DNA from: JAHELQ01 sp965603365
GTDB taxonomy: Bacteria > Acidobacteriota > Aminicenantia > UBA2199
Length of the DNA stretch: 39,174 nt
Reading direction: 5' to 3'
Assembly: GCA_965603365.1 (NCBI GenBank)
Contig: CBFDCR010000046.1
Coordinates: 1 to 39,174 of the forward strand
The position numbers and the translations under genes are program-made. Below are positions 8,177 through 15,459 of the stretch, in pieces. Below the pieces are notes generated by a model. It did not search any database. It was not told the DNA's origin and saw only the letters and a program-made list of their open reading frames with translations. Every line of letters starts with the position of its first letter. Position 1 is the stretch's first letter.

Positions 8177-9193
8177 CTATTTTAAAATCCTTTTAACTCT
8201 GGCGATTTCCTCCTCCGCCTCGGCCACCAGATCTTGAATGATTCTCTGAACCGGTTTGATTTCGTCAACCAGCCCCACACTTTGACCAGCCATTAATGAA
8301 CCGGAATCAATGTCCCCTTCCTGAACCGCCCGCCGTAGAGCACCGACCCAAAAACGTTCTGCTTCATATTGAGCCTGTGCCCGGGAAATTTTCCCAGCCT
8401 TTAATTTCCCCAGCAAATTCAATTGCAGTTTTCCAAAATCTTCGGCACCTCTGTTCTTTAAGGCCCGCACCGCCACCACCGGCAAGGCAGAATCGTACTG
8501 GGGCGTGGCAAACGCCTCCCGGGCCCGGGCCCTCTGGAAACGTTTTTTGAACTTCGGATGGGCAGGACTCTCCTCTGACATGGCAAATATGGTGCCCATC
8601 TGCACACCGCAGGCCCCCATCAAGAAGAGATGGGCCATCATTCGACCGGTGGCAATGCCGCCGGCGACAAATATGGGGATTTTAGAGAAATGGAACAATA
8701 CTTGCTGTAGTAGAACAATGGTAGACACATAACCGATGTGTCCTCCGGCTTCACTTCCCTCCAGTATCAAGGCATCGCTGCCGTAGTCGATCATCCGCTG
8801 GGCCATCGATTCGGTGGAGGCAAAACAAATCACTATAGCCCCCCCTTGCTTTGCCATTTGAATTTCACTCTTCCGGGGGAAACTACCGGCAAACACAACG
8901 TAGGGAACCTCTAAGTCAAGGGCTTTGGCCAGATGATCCGGATAATTGGGAGCAAGTGTAATGAGATTAACGGCAAAGTGGGCCTTTTCCCACTTTAAGA
9001 GTTGAATCTCTTTCTCTAAAATTTCTACCGGCATATTGCCGGCAGCCAACACGCCAAAGCCACCGGCATCGCTCATGGCTTTGACCAGTTTGGCATCACT
9101 GATCCAGGTCATGGCCCCTGAAATGATGGGGTATCGAACACCTAAAAAAGTCTGCCCCCTTTTCCAGTATTCAATGTCCTCTATTTTTTTCAT
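8177..9193 (-). CDS. FMN-dependent enoyl-ACP reductase II (FabK) / nitronate monooxygenase family protein
   Basis: A TIM-barrel flavoprotein of 338 residues. The N-terminus (YPIISGAMTWISDAKLVKAMSDAGGFG) matches the substrate and FMN entry of the FabK/NMO family. GSEAGGHIG near residues 145-153 carries the family's catalytic-site histidine. FVAGGIATGRMMAHLFLMGACGVQMGT is the FMN phosphate-binding end. FabK proteins reduce trans-2-enoyl-ACP in fatty-acid synthesis; NMOs oxidise nitronates. Sequence alone does not separate them here. The length and the AGGFGVL start suit a FabK-like role, but no fab genes are adjacent. No clear ribosome site is seen before the ATG. Confidence 0.85.
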   Translation of the reverse strand: MKKIEDIEYWKRGQTFLGVRYPIISGAMTWISDAKLVKAMSDAGGFGVLAAGNMPVEILEKEIQLLKWEKAHFAVNLITLAPNYPDHLAKALDLEVPYVVFAGSFPRKSEIQMAKQGGAIVICFASTESMAQRMIDYGSDALILEGSEAGGHIGYVSTIVLLQQVLFHFSKIPIFVAGGIATGRMMAHLFLMGACGVQMGTIFAMSEESPAHPKFKKRFQRARAREAFATPQYDSALPVVAVRALKNRGAEDFGKLQLNLLGKLKAGKISRAQAQYEAERFWVGALRRAVQEGDIDSGSLMAGQSVGLVDEIKPVQRIIQDLVAEAEEEIARVKRILK

Positions 9194-9346
9194 TTTGAAA
9201 TTTTAGCAAAAAAAAATGATATTGTAAAATTTCGGCAATGATGGTGAATGACAAAAATTGTCGCTCTGGATGACATTGGTTGACAACTTTTCAAAAAAGT
9301 GAGCTAACTATTTTCCCGAAAACCGCCAATAACGTCGTTTCGTCTT

Positions 9347-9362
9347 TGGCATTTAAATTGCT
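9347..9362 (+). promoter_or_regulatory. Sigma54-type (-24/-12) promoter of the pseudopilin gene
   Basis: TGGCAT followed by TTGCT has the invariant GG and GC separated by exactly 10 bases, as in RpoN promoters (consensus TGGCAYR-N4-TTGCW). The predicted start is about 9373, just upstream of the GAGGAGG ribosome site. Pilin genes in several phyla are RpoN-dependent. No activator gene is visible in the window. Confidence 0.65.
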
Positions 9363-9394
9363 AAAGAATTATGTAAATTATTGAGGAGGTTCGC

Positions 9395-9844
9395 ATGAAC
9401 AAAAAAGGTTTTACGTTGATCGAGCTGTTAATCGTTGTGGCCATCATTGGTATCGTGGCTGCCATTGCTATCCCCAATTTGCTGACCGCCCTTCAGAAGG
9501 GTAAACAGAAAGCCACCATGGGAGATATGAAATCAATCGGAACCGCGGTGGAGTCCTACATGACGGATATAAGTCTCGCTCCGGCAACCATCCCGTCGGG
9601 GGCTGTCTATCTGGTTCCCTTCCACATCAAGAAGATGCCTTTGGGCGACGGGTGGGGAAACAACTGGTTTTATGCACGTGATGCTACCCAGTTGGATATC
9701 TACTCCATCGGTTCTGCCGGAAGAGACGGTGCCATGGGAGCCTGGAGTCAAGTGGGGACTTACATCGTCGACTCGTTGACAGACTTTAACAACGATATCA
9801 TCTTTTCAAACGGTACATTCGTTTGGGGTCCACAAACTAAATAA
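9395..9844 (+). CDS. Type IV pilin / type II secretion pseudopilin, GspG-like
   Basis: A prepilin of 149 residues with a class III signal: MNKKG|FTLIELLIVVAIIGIVAAIAIPN. Cleavage by prepilin peptidase leaves N-terminal Phe with Glu at mature position 5, followed by the hydrophobic assembly helix. The C-terminal region has GDGWGNNWFYA, then LDIYSIGSAGRDG, resembling the calcium-binding end of GspG major pseudopilins. It lacks the cysteine pair of many type IV pilins. It could be a GspG or a minor/major type IV pilin; no assembly ATPase, secretin or platform gene is nearby. The start has a strong GAGGAGG site. The RpoN-type promoter upstream and the ligase genes downstream suggest a glycosylated surface pilin. 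Confidence 0.88.
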   Translation: MNKKGFTLIELLIVVAIIGIVAAIAIPNLLTALQKGKQKATMGDMKSIGTAVESYMTDISLAPATIPSGAVYLVPFHIKKMPLGDGWGNNWFYARDATQLDIYSIGSAGRDGAMGAWSQVGTYIVDSLTDFNNDIIFSNGTFVWGPQTK

Positions 9845-9864
9845 TCAGCTAAACCTACTAAAAA

Positions 9865-11319
9865 ATGAAAAAGGGCAGCTGGTGGGTGTTACCGGCTGCT
9901 TTTTTTTTACTCATCAATTTCTCCATCAGTTCGGTTGAATACCTTTTTTTTAAACGACTGATTTACTTTCTCTTTCTCACCTCTTTCTTCTTTTTTTTGA
10001 GGCGAATCAATTTCAACAAAATCCTTCCAATCATTACGGCTGGTGTCTCGCTGATAATTTTCGGTTACGGTATCCTGCAAAAATTTGTATTATTCCCCAT
10101 TTATCTCAAGACTTTAACCTCAGGGGACAATTTTTATTCCCAGGCCCTGCGTTACCGAATCGAAACGGGCCGGATCTTCTCCATTTTCTCCCTCCCCACC
10201 CTGTATGCCATCATCTGTGTCATTCTGATATTGGCTGTTTTCCATTATTGTCTCCAATCCTCTAAAAATCGAATACTCTGGATCTTTCTGCTCATACTGG
10301 GAGGGGTGAATTTAATTTTTACCCAGTCTTTTGGCGGTATATTATGTCTGTTTGCCGGTCTACTGGCCTATCTCACCATCGCGGGCATCCTGAAGCTTAA
10401 ATACCTGGCCCCGGTCATCCTGGTACTGTCGTTTATTTTTTTTATTTTAGTGGGACTCAGATTCTCCGAAGCCAAAAAATTTGAACCCCTGACTTTAAGG
10501 CTGTCTAACTGGAAGCAGGCGGGCCGGCTAATCCGGTCATCGCCGTTCCTGGGAATAGGATTGGGAAATTATGAATCCCAGATTTCCCGTTTCACCCAGG
10601 GAAATGAAGCCCGGTCTATCTATGCCCACAATTTTTTTCTGCAACTGACGGCGGAAACCGGGATGATTTTTCCCCTTGTTATTTTGATCCTGATCTTCCT
10701 GACGCGGAAAAAATTGAAGCCGGACCGCCCCAGAGAAAAAATCCTGTACCTATCGATCTTCCTGGTTCTATTGGTGTACAACCTGGTGGATATCGGATTC
10801 TATTTTTTTACAGCCGGTCTGATCATGAGTATCATTCTTTCCCAGATATACCCTGTGGCTAAAGAGAAATTTAACATAAAATTCAAGCTAAACGTACTTC
10901 TCTTATCATTATTATCATTAGTGCTCATCTTCATATCGGTGTCGGACTCTTATCAGCAAAAGGGGGACTTCTGGCTGAGTCAGAATCATTTAAATGATGC
11001 AGGGCAGTATTATCAAAAAAGCTTCACCCTCAATCCCTTTCAATTTAAATCTCTGGCCGGCTATGGACAGATCCAACTTTTACGGAACAATTTGACTGCT
11101 GCCGAGAAATATTTAAATCGTGCCTATCGACTTTACCCCGATTCGCCATTTGTCCACTATTTACATTCAAAGATAGCCCTCAGGAGCAACCAATTCTTCC
11201 GCTCCCTCTATCATGCCTCGGCTGCCTTTCATCTTAGCCGATTCAACGAAGTCTATAAGAAATGGTATGAATATATCAAAGATCGTTTACAAACTGAGCT
11301 TGACGCAGTCCAGATTTGA
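9865..11319 (+). CDS. O-antigen ligase/polymerase-family membrane protein with C-terminal TPR region
   Basis: Polytopic inner-membrane protein of 484 residues. About ten membrane segments fill residues 5-360. The Wzy_C signature loop contains SPFLGIGLGNYESQ (about 226) and YAHNFFLQLTAETG (about 254), the periplasmic loop of WaaL/Wzy/PglL enzymes. Residues about 370-460 form TPR-like helices (GDFWLSQNHLNDAGQYYQKS, AEKYLNRAYRLYPDS). Enzymes of this family move lipid-linked glycans to lipid A or to pilin. Location right after a pilin gene favours a pilin O-oligosaccharyltransferase; this is inference. The ATG at 9865 has no ribosome site and sits at the terminator hairpin, so the start is uncertain. 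Confidence 0.82.
   Translation: MKKGSWWVLPAAFFLLINFSISSVEYLFFKRLIYFLFLTSFFFFLRRINFNKILPIITAGVSLIIFGYGILQKFVLFPIYLKTLTSGDNFYSQALRYRIETGRIFSIFSLPTLYAIICVILILAVFHYCLQSSKNRILWIFLLILGGVNLIFTQSFGGILCLFAGLLAYLTIAGILKLKYLAPVILVLSFIFFILVGLRFSEAKKFEPLTLRLSNWKQAGRLIRSSPFLGIGLGNYESQISRFTQGNEARSIYAHNFFLQLTAETGMIFPLVILILIFLTRKKLKPDRPREKILYLSIFLVLLVYNLVDIGFYFFTAGLIMSIILSQIYPVAKEKFNIKFKLNVLLLSLLSLVLIFISVSDSYQQKGDFWLSQNHLNDAGQYYQKSFTLNPFQFKSLAGYGQIQLLRNNLTAAEKYLNRAYRLYPDSPFVHYLHSKIALRSNQFFRSLYHASAAFHLSRFNEVYKKWYEYIKDRLQTELDAVQI
9868..9908 (+). terminator. Intrinsic terminator-like hairpin overlapping the next gene's first codons
   Basis: Bases 9868-9883 pair with 9891-9906 around a seven-base loop, giving about 16 base pairs including three G-T wobbles. 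The GC core is GCAGC/GCTGC, and the 3' arm runs directly into a T tract (9900-9908). It begins right after the ATG (9865) of the O-antigen-ligase gene. It would terminate most pilin transcripts and let only read-through express the ligases. Confidence 0.7.
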
Positions 11320-13102
11320 ATTCACATTTATTCTGATCTGGGCCCTCTTCTTCCCGTCCCAGGATACCTATCTGTATTTTTTGACTTTTGGGGCCTTCCT
11401 CTCGCTGATGCTCATCCGCCGTCTCTGGCAGGCCGAAAAAGTCAACCTGTCTGTTTTCTCTTTAATCCTCCTCTCCTTTAATTTGATTTTCTTGATCTCT
11501 ATTTTCTTCTCTTCATACCAGATGAAATCCATCCTGTTTTTTTCGGATATTCTCCTGGTTTCCCTCTATTTTGTTTTCTTCAACCTGACAGCGGAGGAAC
11601 ACGGCATTTATTTAAAGCGACTGGCTTATTGCCTCTCCCTTTTCTCCCTGATCCATGTATTACTGCGTACGCTGCCTATTGCGGCCCCCAAAAGTCTCTT
11701 TTTAGAAAGCCCCATCCACCAGGGGATTGCCTCGGGTATAGGCGTCCTCATCTTCTTTTACTATCTTATCGAAAAAATTACCCTGCCGTCGGTCATCCTA
11801 CTGCTGATCAACACTATGGGGGTCTACGTGTCGGCCTCAAAGGCGGCATTCCTGGGTATTGCCGTGTGCTGTCTCTATATGGTGGTGATCAAGCGGAAAA
11901 AATGGCTGCCCTTTGTTGTGCTGGCGGTAATCCTGACCTTTATCATTCCCAACCCTATTAAGCATATGTTCCACTATTCCCTCAAAAAGGATCCCTATGT
12001 CCTGAATCGCCTCGACATATGGAAGATGTCCCTAAAGATCTTCAAAGATCATCCGTTGGCCGGCGTGGGCCTGGATAACTTCTCTTCCGTCTCCCCCAAA
12101 TACAATTTTAAACAAGAGAAGGGGCCTGCCCATTACTTTAAGGCGCCCCGCATGCCCCACAGCGATTATTTCAAAATCCTGACTGAAACCGGTATACCGG
12201 GCTTGCTGATGCTGCTGGCCGCCCTATTCTTTATATTAAGAAAATCGTTTTCTACCTCGCTGTTCGATATAAAAAAAATATTGGCTCTATATCTATTGTT
12301 TCAATCGCTGTTCATGAACGTCGTCTTTTTTGTCTTCTTCTTTTTTCTCTTTGTCTTTTTAATGAAGGTTCTGTTTGAAAAAGATCCGACCGTTAAAAAT
12401 ATCGGTCTGAACCATAAGTGGATATTGTCTGCCTTTATCGCCTCGATCCTGGTTGTGCTGTACCTGTTTCCCTACCTCTCCCAGAGGTTCATGGAACAAT
12501 CCCGGCAGAGCGATAGCATGACGGAAGCGGCCGGATTACTGGCAAAAGCGGAGTTTTTGAATCCCCTCAATCATGAAATTTTCTATCTGCAAGCCCGCCT
12601 CCATTTGAAATACTTCCGGGAACGATCAAATTTAGACGCATTTTACTCTTGCCTGGAAAGAGCCCAAAAAGCACAGCGATTAAATCCCTACGATGTCAAG
12701 GATTACCTGGTGGAAGCGGACCTGTATTTGCTGGTTCTCGCCAAAAAACTAAAGTATGCCGCCCTGGAGCAGGAAATCCTGGCCCCCCTCGAAAAAGCCG
12801 AATGGGCGGACCCCAAAAATCCCTTTATCCAGTTGAAAAGGGCCCACCTATATCTGGAATTCAACCACCCCCGACTGGCCGAAAGCGCGGCCCGGCGTGC
12901 CCTGAAGATCGAACCCGACTACGCGGCCGCCCTCTATTTCCTGCATGACCACTTCAATCACATCCCGGACCAGGAAGAGTTTCAAAAAAAAATAGATAAA
13001 ATCCGGGAAAAACGCCGCCAAAACCAACCCACCCCCGGCACCTACCTTTACGAACTATTCAAAATCCCACCAACCAGCCCACCCTTACTACCCCAACAAT
13101 AA
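11267..13102 (+). CDS. Second O-antigen ligase-family protein with C-terminal TPR repeats
   Basis: A 611-residue paralogue-like neighbour. Membrane segments occupy roughly residues 15-420, with a Wzy_C motif HPLAGVGLDNF near 262 and MPHSDYFKILTETGIPG near 295. A cytoplasmic or periplasmic TPR tail covers 440-600 (for example HPRLAESAARRALKIEPDYAA). Its start overlaps the end of the preceding gene by about 50 bases; an ATG at 11267 is chosen, as the earlier in-frame ATG at 11213 lies deeper in the upstream gene. The two may form a pair acting on the same lipid-linked glycan. The last 80 bases of the gene are strongly C-rich and G-poor (37 C, 4 G), a possible Rho-loading site before prfB. Confidence 0.8.
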   Translation: MNISKIVYKLSLTQSRFEFTFILIWALFFPSQDTYLYFLTFGAFLSLMLIRRLWQAEKVNLSVFSLILLSFNLIFLISIFFSSYQMKSILFFSDILLVSLYFVFFNLTAEEHGIYLKRLAYCLSLFSLIHVLLRTLPIAAPKSLFLESPIHQGIASGIGVLIFFYYLIEKITLPSVILLLINTMGVYVSASKAAFLGIAVCCLYMVVIKRKKWLPFVVLAVILTFIIPNPIKHMFHYSLKKDPYVLNRLDIWKMSLKIFKDHPLAGVGLDNFSSVSPKYNFKQEKGPAHYFKAPRMPHSDYFKILTETGIPGLLMLLAALFFILRKSFSTSLFDIKKILALYLLFQSLFMNVVFFVFFFFLFVFLMKVLFEKDPTVKNIGLNHKWILSAFIASILVVLYLFPYLSQRFMEQSRQSDSMTEAAGLLAKAEFLNPLNHEIFYLQARLHLKYFRERSNLDAFYSCLERAQKAQRLNPYDVKDYLVEADLYLLVLAKKLKYAALEQEILAPLEKAEWADPKNPFIQLKRAHLYLEFNHPRLAESAARRALKIEPDYAAALYFLHDHFNHIPDQEEFQKKIDKIREKRRQNQPTPGTYLYELFKIPPTSPPLLPQQ

Positions 13103-13111
13103 AAAGGTAAC

Positions 13112-13140
13112 TTGACGGAAAGGAGGAATCGCTGTACAAT
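13112..13140 (+). promoter_or_regulatory. Sigma70-type promoter of prfB
   Basis: TTGACG (13112-13117) and TACAAT (13135-13140) are separated by 17 bases. The predicted start site, seven bases after the -10 box, coincides with the A of the prfB ATG at 13147. The AGGAGG at 13121-13126 would then lie inside the promoter and not in the mRNA, so prfB may be translated from a leaderless message. Confidence 0.65.
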
Positions 13141-13146
13141 ATCGCC

Positions 13147-14239
13147 ATGGAAATTACGGAATTAAAGGTTCAATTTGACGAACTGCGAAAGAAGGCCTCC
13201 GATCTCAGGGGGTTTCTTTGACCTGGAGAAAAAGTCGAAGCGTCTGACGGAGATAGAAGAGAAGATGGGGGAGCCGGGAAGCTGGGACAACCCCCGAAAA
13301 TCGGCCGAACTGATGAGGGAAAAGAAGAGGCTGGAAGACGACCTCCAACTGGACAAGCGGTTCAAGCGGGATATCGAGGAGATTGAAACCTATTTTGCCC
13401 TGATCGGCGAAGACCCTTCGCTCCAGAGCGAACTTGAGGAAGAGCTCCAATCGTTTGACCAATTTATCGAAGAGACGGAGATCAGGAAATACCTTAACGG
13501 CCCCAATGACCCCAACAATGCCTTCTTGAGCATCCATCCCGGTGCCGGCGGCACCGAGAGTCATGACTGGGCCGAGATGCTGCTGCGCATGTTCCTGCGC
13601 TTCGGGGAGCGAATGGATTTTGAAACCGAAATCCTGGAAATCCTGGCCGGTGAAGAGGCGGGGTTAAAGAGTGTGACCGTAAAATTCGACGGCGAGTATG
13701 CCTTCGGCTATTTAAAACAGGAGATCGGGGTACACCGTCTGGTGCGGATTTCACCCTTCGATGCCAACAGACGAAGGCATACTTCCTTTGCTGCGGTATT
13801 CGTCTATCCGGAGGTGGATGAATCCATCGAAATCGACATGGATCCCAAAGATTTAAGGATCGACACCTATAGGGCTTCCGGCGCCGGCGGCCAGCATGTA
13901 AACCGCACCGACTCTGCGGTCAGGATCACCCACCTGCCCACCCATACGGTGGTGCAGTGTCAGAGCGAGCGGTCCCAGCACCAAAACCGGGACCAGGCCA
14001 TGAAGATTCTCAAGGCCCGGCTGTATGACCTGGAATTAAAGAAAAAGCAGCAAGAAAAAGATAAGCTGGAAAACGAGAAGGGGGAGATTGCCTGGGGCAA
14101 CCAGATCCGCTCCTATGTGCTGCATCCTTACCAGAGCATTAAAGATCACCGCACCGGTATGGAGATCGGCAGCAGCCAGCGGGTACTGGATGGCGATATC
14201 TTCGGGTTTATACAAGAATCTCTTAAACTTCGCCTTTAA
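13147..14239 (+). CDS. prfB: Peptide chain release factor 2, with programmed +1 frameshift
   Basis: RF2 releases the finished peptide at UGA and UAA codons. The gene is in two frames: codons 1-24 run from 13147 to 13218 and end CTT, in-frame TGA follows at 13219-13221, and reading resumes one base later at GAC 13220 through 14239. The joined product is 363 residues, close to the usual 365. The catalytic GGQ lies in SGAGGQHVNRTDS and the stop-codon-reading tripeptide SPF in VRISPFDANRRR. Frameshifting is autoregulatory: low RF2 slows termination at the internal UGA and lets ribosomes slip. A start at 13175 in the second frame would give an artefactual N-terminus. Confidence 0.96.
13207..13222 (+). 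promoter_or_regulatory. prfB programmed +1 frameshift site
   Basis: The sequence AGGGGGTTTCTTTGAC contains the internal Shine-Dalgarno-like AGGGGG, three bases before the slippery CTT codon, the UGA stop and a following C that weakens termination. It differs from the well-studied E. coli site only in TTT replacing TAT. Confidence 0.95.
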
Positions 14240-14262
14240 AAAATACGGGCAGAGTCTACGAA

Positions 14263-15219
14263 CTAAAAGGGAGTATCGGGGCCGATATAACAGGTAATGG
14301 AATATTTAGAAAAAAGGTCGCCGATATTTCTCATGTGTTCTGAAGACGGCGTTTTCTGGAACGCATCATTATATTTCCATCTGAGCTGGCCATATTTTGT
14401 TGAGCCCAGATGATGCAGCGGCAAAATATTGATCTCTTTACGGTCGATACTCTTTAAAAACTCTGCGGTTTGTCTAATGTTCCCACTGGAATCATTGTAA
14501 CCGGGAATGATGGGCATCCGAAACAACAGGTGCGTTTTTGTCTGGACCGATAACTTCCTGGCATTGTCGAGAATAAGTTTGTTTGTGACTCCGGTTCTTG
14601 ATAGATGCCTGTTAGTATCCATGTGTTTCAAGTCAAACAAGATCCAATCAAGGTAACCCAGGACGCCCTCAAAGTATTCCCACGGGGCATGGCCGGATGT
14701 TTCCAGGCAGGTGTGGATAAATGAATCGCAGCACCGCTTTAGCACAGTCTTGCTGAATTCATATTGGCACAGCGGCTCGCCGCCCGACAGGGTCACACCG
14801 CCGCCAGGTCCCCAATACTGCCGATCTCGCTGTATTCTCTTCATTAGATCGTTTACCGCCATATAGTAACCGCAGATATTCAAAGCTCCATAATTACAGG
14901 TGTCTACACATTCGAAACCGACACACTGTCGGCAACTCGAATCGTCGATAGTTAGCGAACAATCTGGAGGGTGAACCTGGATCGCCCGGTTTCTGCACCC
15001 ATCCTTGCAAGAATAGCATTGTATACAACGGGCAGCACTGTACAGAACCTGGCGGTAGGGGACGATACCTTCGGGATTGGCACACCAGTTGCAATGAAGG
15101 GGACAGCCTTTCAAAAAAATCACCGTCCTGCAGCCAGGGCCATCATGAACAGAAAATCCCTGGATATCAAATAACAGTCCTGTTTGCTCAACCACCTCAG
15201 TTTTTTTACCGGAAATCAT
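14263..15219 (-). CDS. hpdA: 4-hydroxyphenylacetate decarboxylase activating enzyme (glycyl-radical activase)
   Basis: Radical SAM enzyme of 318 residues that installs the glycyl radical on HpdB. The SAM cluster motif CX3CX2C is at Cys39, Cys43 and Cys46 (GCPLHCNWC), preceded by FSVHDGPGCRT. A ferredoxin-like insert with two further [4Fe-4S] cysteine sets follows (CIQCYSCKDGC and CRQCVGFECVDTC), as in activases of the HPAD, glycerol-dehydratase and benzylsuccinate-synthase type. GGVTLSGGEPL is the SAM-binding GGE motif. The gene overlaps hpdC by 14 bases and is last in the hpdB-hpdC-hpdA series. Confidence 0.93.
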   Translation of the reverse strand: MISGKKTEVVEQTGLLFDIQGFSVHDGPGCRTVIFLKGCPLHCNWCANPEGIVPYRQVLYSAARCIQCYSCKDGCRNRAIQVHPPDCSLTIDDSSCRQCVGFECVDTCNYGALNICGYYMAVNDLMKRIQRDRQYWGPGGGVTLSGGEPLCQYEFSKTVLKRCCDSFIHTCLETSGHAPWEYFEGVLGYLDWILFDLKHMDTNRHLSRTGVTNKLILDNARKLSVQTKTHLLFRMPIIPGYNDSSGNIRQTAEFLKSIDRKEINILPLHHLGSTKYGQLRWKYNDAFQKTPSSEHMRNIGDLFSKYSITCYIGPDTPF

Positions 15220-15448
15220 CGCAGGTTTTTGCCAGCAGGTCCGGATAAGTAATAAATTTTCCTTTACAATTTCCTAAATAGTCCTCAGTTGGCTGATAGT
15301 TCTTACAGAACCGACATTTCTTTACCTGTTCAAACGCCTCGCATGCCGCCTCGTCTGCCAGCACCATCTCCTTCTTGACATGGCAAAGCCCTTTAAAAAC
15401 GTCAATCGCCAGGAAGGCTTCACAATCCAGATGACATCTATTCTCCAT
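15206..15448 (-). CDS. hpdC: 4-hydroxyphenylacetate decarboxylase small subunit
   Basis: An 80-residue iron-sulfur protein that binds the decarboxylase large subunit and helps control its oligomer and radical state. Eight cysteines and a histidine fit the two-cluster pattern known for this subunit: His6, Cys9, Cys22 and Cys36 for one [4Fe-4S] cluster, and Cys45, Cys48, Cys61 and Cys76 for the other. The start at 15448 (MENRCHLDCEAF) is chosen because AGGTGA precedes it; the longer reading frame begins inside hpdB. Its presence separates HPAD from phenylacetate and indoleacetate decarboxylases, which lack it. It lies 11 bases after hpdB. Confidence 0.9.
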   Translation of the reverse strand: MENRCHLDCEAFLAIDVFKGLCHVKKEMVLADEAACEAFEQVKKCRFCKNYQPTEDYLGNCKGKFITYPDLLAKTCDDFR

Positions 15449-15459
15449 TTTCTCACCTA

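Noticed and set aside
9250..9262. GACAA-AAA-TTGTC inverted repeat upstream of the pilin gene as an activator site
   Set aside because: Arms of only five bases in AT-rich DNA; could be chance.
13175..13219. Apparent prfB start at 13175 (MTNCERRPPISGG)
   Set aside because: It is the second reading frame upstream of the frameshift point; the true N-terminus starts at 13147 in the other frame.
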